Both the position numbers and the translations under genes were made by a program. From a virus, in the IMG/VR virus record IMGVR_UViG_3300032516_000113, positions 1 to 31,365 of that record: a DNA stretch of 31,365 bases; one strand, written 5' to 3'. Below the pieces are notes generated by a model that was given only the letters and a program-made list of their open reading frames with translations, ran no database searches and was not told where the DNA came from. The stretch's first letter is position 1; every line of letters begins with the position of its first letter. Positions 6,921-14,607 of the stretch are shown here, piece by piece.

Positions 6921-7820
6921 ATGGCCATCCCTCGCCCTGACACTCGACGACAACCACCGAAGCTCCCCCCACAGATGCGTCCCTTCGACGACCTCGACGG
7001 GCTGGCGGCATCGAGGATGCCCGCAAAGCCCAGCACCGAGCGGCCGGTGGGTGCGACGCAGGCGCCGACGGCCATCGAGACTCGCAGCGACAAGCGGGAG
7101 GACGAGCGCCGGCGGGCCGACGAGCAGGCCCAGGCCGCGCAGGCCGAGGCGGCGGGGCAGGGCGGGGGCGTGCAGTACACCAGTGGGAAGGCCAGCGACA
7201 AGGACGCGCGAGACAAGCAGATGGAAGCCGGGCTCGCCGCAAAGGGCGACGACGGCATGGACGAGCTGGCGCGCGCACGGCAAGCGGCGGCGCAGGAAAT
7301 CGACGCGCGCAACGCCCAGGCCGCGATGGACCAGCGCTCACGCGCCGGTCTCGGTGGCCTCGGGTTGTCGGGTGCTGCATCGGCGGCCGAGGGCGACCTT
7401 GCCCGGCAACAGGCGCGGACGAAGGTGCTCACCATGCAGGAGTTCGACCAGGCCGCCGAGGAGTTCGACCAGGCCGCCGAGGATGCGAAGTTCACCGACA
7501 TCCAGCGGCGCGCAGCCCTCGATGACCTCGAAGACGCGGCCGACACCGACTACAACGGCGACGGCAGGATTGCCGGGCAGACCGCAGGCGAGCGCAAGCA
7601 GGACCAAGAACTTCAGTCGGTCATTCTCCCCGACAAGGCCGACGAGTACGTCGCGGGCAACAAGGCCAGCGCCAAGGAAATCACTGCGGCCGAGTTCAGG
7701 TTGCTTAGCGGAACAGGCACACCGGACGCGGACGGATACCTGTACCTCATCACCGATGAGACCCCCCGTCGGTTTCTCAAGGTGAAGGCCAGCGCAATCG
7801 GAGCAGGAAGGTCGGACTGA
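6921..7820 (+). CDS. Coiled-coil virion protein with EF-hand-like loop
   Basis: The product is 299 residues. Residues 1-50 are Pro-rich and disordered. Residues 50-200 are highly charged, Ala-rich and helical, including a perfect 7-residue tandem repeat EFDQAAE at 174-187. At 210-221 the sequence DYNGDGRIAGQT matches the calcium-binding loop core D-x-N-x-D-G-x-I of EF-hand and dockerin domains, preceded by an acidic helix. The last 60 residues form a small mixed domain (DADGYLYLITDETPRRFLKVKAS in part). The family is unknown. Operon position between portal and fibre genes suggests an internal or tail-associated structural protein. Position 12 of the loop is Thr, not Glu or Asp, so calcium binding would be weaker or absent. 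Confidence 0.7.
   Translation: MAIPRPDTRRQPPKLPPQMRPFDDLDGLAASRMPAKPSTERPVGATQAPTAIETRSDKREDERRRADEQAQAAQAEAAGQGGGVQYTSGKASDKDARDKQMEAGLAAKGDDGMDELARARQAAAQEIDARNAQAAMDQRSRAGLGGLGLSGAASAAEGDLARQQARTKVLTMQEFDQAAEEFDQAAEDAKFTDIQRRAALDDLEDAADTDYNGDGRIAGQTAGERKQDQELQSVILPDKADEYVAGNKASAKEITAAEFRLLSGTGTPDADGYLYLITDETPRRFLKVKASAIGAGRSD
7440..7481 (+). repeat. Perfect 21-bp tandem duplication inside a gene
   Basis: Two identical 21-base units (7440-7460 and 7461-7481) lie head to tail. Each encodes EFDQAAE, exactly one heptad, so the duplication lengthens a helix by one coiled-coil turn pair without breaking register. Identity at the DNA level suggests a recent slippage event. Confidence 0.95.
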
Positions 7821-7823
7821 ACC

Positions 7824-8051
7824 ATGCTCATCAATCGCGCCACAATTCGCCGTCAGCTCGCCGGGGAACCTCCCGAGGACACCGGCTCACCCGAGGCACG
7901 CGCCGGCGCCCTGGACGAGCTGGGAGCCGTCGACGCAATCCCCGCAGGCCCGGGCCTCCCACCACCGGAGACCAGGGCGATGCAGGGACGAGCATCGCCG
8001 ATGTCGCAACAAGCGCGCACCGGACGGGCGAGCCTGCTCGGTGATCGCTGA
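7824..8051 (+). CDS. Small hypothetical protein
   Basis: The product is 75 residues, rich in Pro, Gly, Ala and Arg (MLINRATIRRQLAGEPPEDT ...), probably mostly disordered with one short N-terminal helix. The C-terminus carries two similar GRAS segments (QGRASPM and TGRASLLGD). The start is 3 bases after the preceding stop. The stop overlaps the next start as TGATG, so the gene belongs to the operon chain. Function is not apparent; small linker or chaperone-like proteins for fibres are common at such positions. Confidence 0.6.
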   Translation: MLINRATIRRQLAGEPPEDTGSPEARAGALDELGAVDAIPAGPGLPPPETRAMQGRASPMSQQARTGRASLLGDR

Positions 8052-9169
8052 TGGTCCGCGCATTTGGGCCGAACGTCGACCGCATCGTTCGGCGGGCGAC
8101 CATCGTCTACAACGCCGACGACATCAGGCGGAACATCACGCTGCGATTGCGTGACGGGCAGCCGTGCGTGCTCGAGCTCGGCGATGACATCGTCGTCACG
8201 TCGGGGTTCACCATCCCCGGCGGGCTGCGGTCGTTCTCAATCGACGGGGCGCAGCGGTATAGGTTCTTGGTGCTGGGCGCCGTTCCATTCCTTTTTTACG
8301 CCCAGGGCGCGAGCGATGACACCGGCTTTCCCGTCGAGGTTCGCGACGTCACCGTTCAGCTGAAGGCGCAGGCGACGCTGACAACGTGCTTCGTCGTCGA
8401 GCAGGTTTCGTACGTCTCGACGGCGACGTTTTCGGATGCGTTCAGCGTGTCCGGCGTCGACATCAACGCATCGGCGGGAACCTGTACCAACGTGTTCGCT
8501 CACGGCAGCTATGCGACCGCTCTCGGGTTTCGCATCGGGCGGATTTACGTCGACAGGCTTGCGACCAACGGCGTCGCCAACTTCCTCGCCGTCGGGGACT
8601 CGAACGCATTCTGGCAGGACTGTACAGCGCGAAATGTGCTGATGGCATCAACGGGGGCGATGACGTTCGGGCAAGGAGCAGCGTCATCGGTTTTCAGCGG
8701 CATCATTGAGAACCTGTCCGGCAGCGTCGACGTTTCCCTGGGGTCTCGGTCGGTGGTGTCGATTCAGTACGCGCTCATCAGTTCTTTCACCGGCAACAGC
8801 GTCTCGCCGACCTTTGGCAAGGTGACGCTGATGCGCGTTGCGACGTCTGGGGCGCGCACACTGTCGGCCTATGACGTCGACCTCGACAATCTTGGCGGCG
8901 GCGGTGGTGCATCGCTCACGGCGGCAACCATCACGGTCCCGTTCGGGCTGCAGGAGCAGACGGCCACCGTCGTCGATGCTGGCGCTACAGCATTGAGCAA
9001 GATTATTGTCGCATGGGGTGCCGCAGTGCCAACCGACGAGAACGAGCCTGAAGCCAGTAACGTCACGTTTTCTGCCGTCAGCGGTGCTGGTGTCGTGCTC
9101 ATTACGGTAAGCTCCAACGACCGTGACAACGTCGGCGGGGCGTATAAGGTTCTCTACATTCTCGGGTGA
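8051..9169 (+). CDS. Beta-helix-like tail spike or fibre protein
   Basis: The product is 372 residues. After a short basic N-terminus (MVRAFGPNVDRIVRR), the body is a series of short beta strands with repeated turns (about 30-280), as expected for a right-handed beta-helix that binds or cleaves surface sugars. A separate C-terminal domain (about 290-372) follows a GGGGG linker. Its pattern (VPTDENEPEASNVTFSAVSG, then a final beta strand ending VLYILG) resembles a small domain often found at the ends of phage tail proteins. No catalytic site is assigned. The next genes are further tail components. Confidence 0.55.
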   Translation: MVRAFGPNVDRIVRRATIVYNADDIRRNITLRLRDGQPCVLELGDDIVVTSGFTIPGGLRSFSIDGAQRYRFLVLGAVPFLFYAQGASDDTGFPVEVRDVTVQLKAQATLTTCFVVEQVSYVSTATFSDAFSVSGVDINASAGTCTNVFAHGSYATALGFRIGRIYVDRLATNGVANFLAVGDSNAFWQDCTARNVLMASTGAMTFGQGAASSVFSGIIENLSGSVDVSLGSRSVVSIQYALISSFTGNSVSPTFGKVTLMRVATSGARTLSAYDVDLDNLGGGGGASLTAATITVPFGLQEQTATVVDAGATALSKIIVAWGAAVPTDENEPEASNVTFSAVSGAGVVLITVSSNDRDNVGGAYKVLYILG

Positions 9170-9172
9170 ATC

Positions 9173-9946
9173 ATGACTCAGCTTTTCGATGTTCGCGGGA
9201 ACCCATTTGCGGGGCAGCTCGATGCCATCACCGGCGAGACCATCACCGACGCGCGCGCGGCGACGGCGACGGTGTCGGCACTCAATGCGACGACGGCGTG
9301 TGACCTCAACGGGAAAACCGTCGTCGCCGTCGACCTTCGTGCCGCGGCCTTCACGGGCACCGTCGTCTTTGAAGGGACCATCGATGGGGTCAACTGGTTC
9401 GCGTTGACGGGCCTTGTGGGCACGGTGACGGTTTCGCTCGTCACGGGCGCGGGCGTCGTCAACACGCAGGTCATGGTTGGCGTGTCTGGGTTTCGTTCGT
9501 TTCGCGTTCGCGTGTCGGCTTTCACTTCGGGCTCGCTCACGGTGGCGCTGCGGGCATCGATATCTAACTACGCAATCCTCGCGACCCCAGCACCAGCGCC
9601 GTTCTGCGTGACGGCGACGGCGGCCGTGAATACGGCGGTGACGTTGACGATTCCCGCGAACCCGGCGGGCCTGTTTCACCTTTTTACGCGCATCAACATC
9701 AAGCGATTTTTTGTGACCGCAGGCCTCGCCGGCACTACACCTACACTGGTGACGACGACGAACCTGCCCGGTTCTCTCGCGTTCTCGTTCGGTACAGCTG
9801 GCGCCATCGGGACCACCCTCGAAGAAGTCCTCGAACCATCGGCGCCGATAAAATCGGTCACGGCGGCGACGGCGACGACCATCGTTTGCCCTGCAGTCAC
9901 CGACACTATCTGGCGCGTTACGGCGCTATACTTGTTGGGCGGTTGA
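9173..9946 (+). CDS. Beta-sandwich virion protein
   Basis: The product is 257 residues, nearly all beta in character. Residues about 48-110 contain the pattern VVAVDLRAAAFTGTVVFEG followed by TIDGVNWFAL. That strand-turn-strand signature (a V/T-rich strand, FEGTxDGxNW) recurs in many phage tail and decoration proteins. A second beta domain (about 140-257) ends in VTALYLLGG. It lies 3 bases after the spike-like gene and 3 bases before the probable nozzle gene, consistent with a tail or fibre accessory. The precise role is unknown. Confidence 0.6.
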   Translation: MTQLFDVRGNPFAGQLDAITGETITDARAATATVSALNATTACDLNGKTVVAVDLRAAAFTGTVVFEGTIDGVNWFALTGLVGTVTVSLVTGAGVVNTQVMVGVSGFRSFRVRVSAFTSGSLTVALRASISNYAILATPAPAPFCVTATAAVNTAVTLTIPANPAGLFHLFTRINIKRFFVTAGLAGTTPTLVTTTNLPGSLAFSFGTAGAIGTTLEEVLEPSAPIKSVTAATATTIVCPAVTDTIWRVTALYLLGG

Positions 9947-9949
9947 ACC

Positions 9950-11410
9950 ATGAGCACCATCAGTCTGCGAAACTTCGAGCGGCACAACGTCGTCAACGAC
10001 AACGGGCGATTGTCGACGCGGCGGGGGTTCGTCGTGTCGGTGTCGTCGTCGTCGTTTGGCGTGACGAACGGCGAATTCGTCGGCGGTTTCTCGGTGCTGG
10101 TCCCGTCGTCATCAGAGATGGAGCACTACCTTTTCGTCCAGGACGGCGAGACGGGACTCGTCACGATGGTCGTCACCGACGAGGAATGGATCCAGCGCTA
10201 CCGCCTCGCCCTCGGGGCGCATCCCGACCAGCCGGTTTTCAGTTATGCGATGGTGAACAACCAGCTGATGATCAACGCGCCGTCGATGTCGGCGCCGTTG
10301 TACGGGTTGCCCGGTGGCGGGGCGATGCCTGCGGTGGCGACGCCCTCGAGGAACCCCGACACGACGGCGCTTGATGTGCCGCCGGGGCATATTTGCTCGT
10401 TCGGTGACCGGATGCCGATTGCGCAGGGGTCCATCGTCTATTTCAACGACCCCACCCTCGACCCTCGAACCTACGTCGGGGGCAATAACATCCCGCTGCC
10501 GGCGACGGTTCATGCCATCACGCAAGGGCCCGACGGCGCCCTGTGGATGTTCACTCCGGCCGGGGCCTACTCGATGGCGGCGGATGCCCTGGGGCAGGGG
10601 CAGAGTGTCGCCGGGTTCATCTCGCTGGTCCCGCAAGTGCTCACCTCTCGGCCTGGTGGTGCCTGTTCAACTCCGTTCGGTGTCGTCGCCCTCACCGTCG
10701 ACGGGGTGACGGTGCTGAACGGCGGGAACTCCCGCGAGATTGGGTTCTCGTCGTACCAAGGCCGCCGAAAACTGACGCGCCCCATCGACGTGATGGACGT
10801 TCGCCAGTTCGGGCGAGTCTTTCCCACCTCGTTCGGCGTGCTCGTCGGGTTCGGGTCCGACCGAAACTACGCAGTCGCCGTCGATCTCAACGAGGGCACG
10901 ACGTCGTTCTGGTACACCGGCCTCGCCGCGAACCCGCTGAACGTCGTTGGGACGTTGCGCACGCGCGACGGGGAAGACCTCATCATCAGTCGCACCGGCA
11001 TTTACGCAATCCACACCAAGGGCCTGCGGGATTTCTCAGACCTCGTCGCCAACGACATTGCCGGGGCGCTCTGTGGGCGCGTGCAGTCAGGCCCACAAGA
11101 GAACCCGCTGGTGCGTCGGGTCTCAATCTCAGCGGCCAATGGCGGGGCCCCTGTGAGCGTCTGCGGGAATGGGGTGGTCGACAGCGGCAAGTCAACGACC
11201 GTCAACGGGGACACCGTCATCGAGACGGACCTTTGGGGCACGACCAACTGGGCAACGCTCACCGCTCGCAGCGTTCGCGCGACCCTGAACGTGCGCGCGA
11301 CCGAGCTGGACCTCGAGGTGACCGTGAGCAGTATGGGCCGGGCCATTGTCGAGAGCGCCGACGTCCAGGCCGGCGGGACGTGGACGAACAAGAAAGAGAC
11401 TCAGACATGA
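9950..11410 (+). CDS. Probable tail nozzle / stabilisation protein
   Basis: The product is 486 residues. It starts with a strand-rich segment with an NDNGRLSTRRGF motif (residues about 17-28). A long series of beta-blade-like units follows (for example ITQGPDGALWMFTPAGAYSM and GVVALTVDGVTVLNGG), then a final beta domain. Propeller-like proteins of this size, following portal and fibre genes, match podovirus tail nozzle or stabilisation proteins (T7 gp12, P22 gp10), which extend the tail tube below the adaptor. The assignment is by architecture and position, without a signature motif. The stop overlaps the next start as ATGA. Confidence 0.5.
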   Translation: MSTISLRNFERHNVVNDNGRLSTRRGFVVSVSSSSFGVTNGEFVGGFSVLVPSSSEMEHYLFVQDGETGLVTMVVTDEEWIQRYRLALGAHPDQPVFSYAMVNNQLMINAPSMSAPLYGLPGGGAMPAVATPSRNPDTTALDVPPGHICSFGDRMPIAQGSIVYFNDPTLDPRTYVGGNNIPLPATVHAITQGPDGALWMFTPAGAYSMAADALGQGQSVAGFISLVPQVLTSRPGGACSTPFGVVALTVDGVTVLNGGNSREIGFSSYQGRRKLTRPIDVMDVRQFGRVFPTSFGVLVGFGSDRNYAVAVDLNEGTTSFWYTGLAANPLNVVGTLRTRDGEDLIISRTGIYAIHTKGLRDFSDLVANDIAGALCGRVQSGPQENPLVRRVSISAANGGAPVSVCGNGVVDSGKSTTVNGDTVIETDLWGTTNWATLTARSVRATLNVRATELDLEVTVSSMGRAIVESADVQAGGTWTNKKETQT

Positions 11411-11931
11411 CCGTCGCCAACGGCTCAACCATCCTCGCGGCAGACCTGAACGCGCTGACATCGTCGTCGTTGACGCTGATGCGAACCGACAACCGGCGAC
11501 TGCCCGGATATGCCCCGCTCATCTTCACGTTCCAGGGCCTCATCAACGGGACGCCTGCAGCTCGTCGAACGGCGCGGTTCGTTGTTCCCGTGAACATGCT
11601 CGTCGACACGCTCGCGGTCATCACGACGCCGGCCACGTCAGCGGCGGCGACCATCACCGCCCGGGTCAGCGCCGGGGGCATCCTCGATGATTGGGCGATG
11701 GAGGTGACCGGCACCCTCGACACCATCGCCAAAAAACAAGCGCGATTGCTGTTCGACGGGAACATGGACGCCAAGCCGGGGCTGAATCAGGCGACGACGT
11801 CGCGCGTGGTGCGATTGCTGCCGAAAGGGGCTATCATCGACGTCAACGTGTCGACGACAAACGCCCTCGCTACCATGGTTGCAACCATCGTCTTGTGCTC
11901 ACGTTCGAGCCTTGCCCGGGGGATTTCGTGA
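11407..11931 (+). CDS. Fibre-like protein A
   Basis: The product is 174 residues. The N-terminus NGSTILAADLNALTSSSLTL has the form 'G-x-x-L-x-x-x-DLN-x-L', shared with the next gene product and typical of phage fibre or tail-associated proteins that start with a short oligomerising motif. The rest is a beta-sandwich-like domain (RFVVPVNMLVDTLAVITTP, and a final strand LATMVATIVLCS). The start at 11407 overlaps the previous stop. The true protein begins here although the frame stays open far upstream. Likely a tail fibre or decoration component. Confidence 0.65.
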   Translation: MTVANGSTILAADLNALTSSSLTLMRTDNRRLPGYAPLIFTFQGLINGTPAARRTARFVVPVNMLVDTLAVITTPATSAAATITARVSAGGILDDWAMEVTGTLDTIAKKQARLLFDGNMDAKPGLNQATTSRVVRLLPKGAIIDVNVSTTNALATMVATIVLCSRSSLARGIS

Positions 11932-12944
11932 AGGTGCTCGCCTCGCAGCAGATTGTCCGATTCACGGCGGGGGACGCGCTTTCACCAACCGACCTCAATG
12001 AGCTATTCTTGTACTCGAAGGACGCCCTCGCCGACGTCAGCGAGAAACGCTACGCCCTCGCGGCGCTGACGTTTCCCTTCAACAAGGACATGGCCGGCGG
12101 GATTGCAAACATCGACACCATCGGGACGCGGACGCAGCGCTTCACCTGCCCCGTGGCCTGCACCGTCGTGCGTGCATTTCTGAACGGCAACGTCACGGCG
12201 GCGTCGGCGATGACGATTGCACTCAAGCGAGCGGTCACCGGGGTCGTTCCCACCGGGGCGACGACGCCGTACCTGAACGTCGCTGCGGGGGCGACGACAG
12301 CCTCCGACGTCGACGACACCAATATTCAGAGCGTCACCCTCGACGCCGGGGTAAGCTACGACCTCATCATCGAGGGCGTCTCATTCACGACCGAGCGTTG
12401 CGACGTCGTCCTGCACGTCCAGGTCGACCGCTGGCGAGCTGGCGGGTTCCTCGACGTCCCCGATTTCGCCTTCGCCGACTTCACCGACGGGCTGGCCGAT
12501 GCGTTGCTCGTCGGGAGCGCTGGCGTTGGGGCGACGGTGGAGCTGGCGGTTCAGGTCGCCAAGCTCACCGCGCGGGGGATGACGGCGGCCATGGCGACGC
12601 ATACCGTTTTCAGCGGCTTCACCACGCCGGCCAACCTCCTGCGAGTGCTACCGGTCCCGTCGTCGGCGCGGTGCTCCTCGCGCATCGTGCGCGCCTACCT
12701 GACATCATCGGCGAACGGCACCGGCAACACGGTCTCGGCTGTCGTGAAGGACTCGGCGGGCACGACGGTAGCGACGCTCTCGAACAACCATGCCGTCGAC
12801 CTGCTTATGACGGCCGACAGCGGGGCCCTGGCCATCGCGCTAAACGGCGGGGTGGAACTCCTTGCGCAGGATTTTACCGTGCAATTTGCCGCCACGGCCG
12901 GCGTCGTCGAACGTGCGTCTCTCCTCCTTTGGTTCGAGTGGTGA
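11928..12944 (+). CDS. Fibre-like protein B, two beta domains
   Basis: The product is 338 residues from a GTG at 11928 that overlaps the previous stop as GTGA. The N-terminus (IVRFTAGDALSPTDLNELF) repeats the DLN-x-L opening of the preceding protein. Two similar beta domains follow, about 45-165 and 205-338; each contains a hydrophobic-strand pattern such as CTVVRAFLNGNV and SRIVRAYLTSSANG, and the last ends SLLLWFEW. Compared with the preceding protein it looks like an enlarged relative with a duplicated domain, as in receptor-binding or head-fibre proteins. The function is inferred from architecture and position. Confidence 0.65.
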   Translation: MKVLASQQIVRFTAGDALSPTDLNELFLYSKDALADVSEKRYALAALTFPFNKDMAGGIANIDTIGTRTQRFTCPVACTVVRAFLNGNVTAASAMTIALKRAVTGVVPTGATTPYLNVAAGATTASDVDDTNIQSVTLDAGVSYDLIIEGVSFTTERCDVVLHVQVDRWRAGGFLDVPDFAFADFTDGLADALLVGSAGVGATVELAVQVAKLTARGMTAAMATHTVFSGFTTPANLLRVLPVPSSARCSSRIVRAYLTSSANGTGNTVSAVVKDSAGTTVATLSNNHAVDLLMTADSGALAIALNGGVELLAQDFTVQFAATAGVVERASLLLWFEW

Positions 12945-13405
12945 ACACGATGAAGGGCCCCCACGACGTCGCACGAACGCAGCTCGGGGTCAGCGAGGCC
13001 ACCGGAAAAAACGACGGCATCCCGGCCCAGCGGTACATGCGCGGGGACGCCCTCGCCTGGTGTGCCGGGTTCGTCCTGTGGTGCATCCATCAGTCAGACA
13101 ATCGATGGCGCCATGCGTTCGAGGCCCAGCACTACAAATGCCGCCGGGTCTCGGGGTTCATCGATGTCGCCGGGGAGAATGGCGTCTTCCGTCCTCGCAA
13201 GGGCTACGACCCCCAACCGGGCGACGTCATTTTTTTCGCCAACGCAACGAGCGACGTCGGGGTTGCGGGGAATCACTGCGGAATCGTGGAGCATGTCACC
13301 GAGGGCCGGGTGCATACCATCGAGGGGAACAGCTCGAACAAGGTGGCTCGGCGGGACTACGCTGTCGACGACAAGCGTATCTCGGGATATGCGAGTCTCG
13401 CATGA
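12941..13405 (+). CDS. CHAP-domain endolysin
   Basis: The product is 154 residues and would cut the cell-wall peptide for host lysis. It has the CHAP / NlpC-P60-like layout: a catalytic Cys in ALAWCAGFVLWC (Cys41), the strand QPGDVIFF (92-99), a catalytic His in GNHCGIVEHV (His112), and the acidic or polar partner in HTIEGNSSNKV (Glu128, Asn130). It is a single catalytic domain without a wall-binding domain or signal peptide, so it should need a holin or other release route. The GTG at 12941 is chosen because it overlaps the previous stop as GTGA; an ATG at 12950 is possible. It lies among virion genes, so a virion-bound role in entry is an alternative. Confidence 0.82.
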   Translation: MNTMKGPHDVARTQLGVSEATGKNDGIPAQRYMRGDALAWCAGFVLWCIHQSDNRWRHAFEAQHYKCRRVSGFIDVAGENGVFRPRKGYDPQPGDVIFFANATSDVGVAGNHCGIVEHVTEGRVHTIEGNSSNKVARRDYAVDDKRISGYASLA

Positions 13406-13743
13406 GCACGAGGACACACATGACCAAGAAACCAGACCAACCGCAGCTCGTCGACGCCCAGGCCGTCAAAGTGCCAAAGCATCGGCACCCGACCAACCTT
13501 CGAGGGTGGTACGCGCAGTCGAAATACCTGACGAACCAGTTCGTCCCCCTCGCGGTGCTGCAGACCCTCTCGCAGCTCGCCGACGATGACGGGGTGTGCT
13601 CGCTTGTCGAGGCAAAGCAGGAGATGAATCAGGAAATCCTGTTCGCCATGCTGCGGATGCTGACCCTCATGGGTCACATCGACGTCGACGGCGAGCGCAT
13701 CATCATCAAGTCAATCCCCACCACCAAGGACACCAGCCAATGA
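13402..13743 (+). CDS. Hypothetical protein, possibly winged-helix
   Basis: The product is 113 residues from the ATG at 13402 (overlapping the previous stop), or 107 from the ATG at 13420, which has GAGG 6 bases before it. The N-terminus is basic and polar. Residues about 55-100 have a helix-helix-helix-strand order (LAVLQTLSQLADDDGVCSL, EILFAMLRMLTLMGHI, then DGERIIIKS) that resembles a winged-helix fold. That could mean DNA binding or protein contact; no family is recognised. It lies between the endolysin and the GroES-like gene, and overlaps the next start by 4 bases. Confidence 0.6.
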   Translation: MSTRTHMTKKPDQPQLVDAQAVKVPKHRHPTNLRGWYAQSKYLTNQFVPLAVLQTLSQLADDDGVCSLVEAKQEMNQEILFAMLRMLTLMGHIDVDGERIIIKSIPTTKDTSQ

Positions 13744-14216
13744 CCGAGCAAAAGTTCACGATTGTCGACCGCCGCAACACCGAGGACGCCGCCGAGGTTG
13801 CTCCCGTCACCCCCGACGGCATCACCCCTGCAGCCATCGACGGCGCCGTGAGCGTCCACGAGCTGTATTCATGCGGGCTGCCCATCGGCGCGTTCGCCGA
13901 CGTTGCACCGAACACCGTGCTTCTGCTGCCCCTGCGAAGGCCGGCGAAGTCGACGGGCGGGATTGTGACCGCTGTCGACGAGGTGAAGGGCACCCTCGGG
14001 ACGGCCTGCATCGCCTACGTCGTCGCCGGCATCGGCACCGTCGAGGCCGCAGCGGACCAGCATCCGCAGACGTGGGTGAGCGTCGACCCGGGCGACGTCG
14101 TCGTGGTGCGTAACGCGATGTTGGAACCGCTGCACCCTGACCTTGAGCCCCTGCTGATTCATCGCCGGCATGTGTTGGCGAAGGTCCGTCTGCGCGACGA
14201 GCTGGTCGAAGGGTGA
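13740..14216 (+). CDS. GroES-like co-chaperonin
   Basis: The product is 158 residues. Residues 58-150 read like a 10-kDa chaperonin: the opening strand NTVLLLPLRR, the mobile-loop-like PAKSTGGIVTAV (compare the KSAGGIVL segment of bacterial GroES, whose Ile-Val-Leu touches GroEL), a middle strand CIAYVVAGIG, then VDPGDVVVVRN and a closing strand HVLAKV (compare GroES GDIVIFND and DILAIV). The first 55 residues are an extra extension. Phage co-chaperonins such as T4 gp31 replace GroES so that host GroEL can fold phage proteins; that role is inferred here. The gene overlaps the previous one by 4 bases and precedes the terminase genes. Confidence 0.65.
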   Translation: MTEQKFTIVDRRNTEDAAEVAPVTPDGITPAAIDGAVSVHELYSCGLPIGAFADVAPNTVLLLPLRRPAKSTGGIVTAVDEVKGTLGTACIAYVVAGIGTVEAAADQHPQTWVSVDPGDVVVVRNAMLEPLHPDLEPLLIHRRHVLAKVRLRDELVEG

Positions 14217-14217
14217 G

Positions 14218-14607
14218 ATGACGACAGCCAAACGGCGGGACATTTTCGACACCGGCGCGGTCTCGAAGGCGACGGTCGACAAGAGCGCGGCGGACATTCC
14301 CGCCGACGCTTGGGTCCCGCGCGTCCCTGTCATCGAGGGCGTGGTGATGACGTTCGACGAGGCTGCGGACGAAATCCAGCGCGTCACGAGCATCAACGCC
14401 GCGCGCTATATTCACGAACTTGAGATGCTGGCGACGGCATGGCGGGGCGATGTGACGTTGGCGGGCACGTCAGCCAAGGCGGCGATGCACCTGCTCTCCC
14501 TCGCCGCCGGCGCACCCGAGAAACGCAACAAGCCCGCCCCGAAGGTCTCGCGGCGCGTCGACGAGCTGCGGGCGTTGCTCACTGGCGACGACGAGGGCGA
14601 GGCGTGA
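14218..14607 (+). CDS. Probable small terminase subunit
   Basis: The product is 129 residues, mostly helical (FDEAADEIQRVTSINAARY, HELEMLATAWRG, AKAAMHLLSLAAG), with a charged C-terminus. Small size, helical content and a 4-base overlap with the large terminase gene directly after it fit a small terminase, which recognises the phage DNA for packaging. No DNA-binding motif is certain, so the call depends mainly on position. It begins one base after the GroES-like stop. Confidence 0.55.
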   Translation: MTTAKRRDIFDTGAVSKATVDKSAADIPADAWVPRVPVIEGVVMTFDEAADEIQRVTSINAARYIHELEMLATAWRGDVTLAGTSAKAAMHLLSLAAGAPEKRNKPAPKVSRRVDELRALLTGDDEGEA

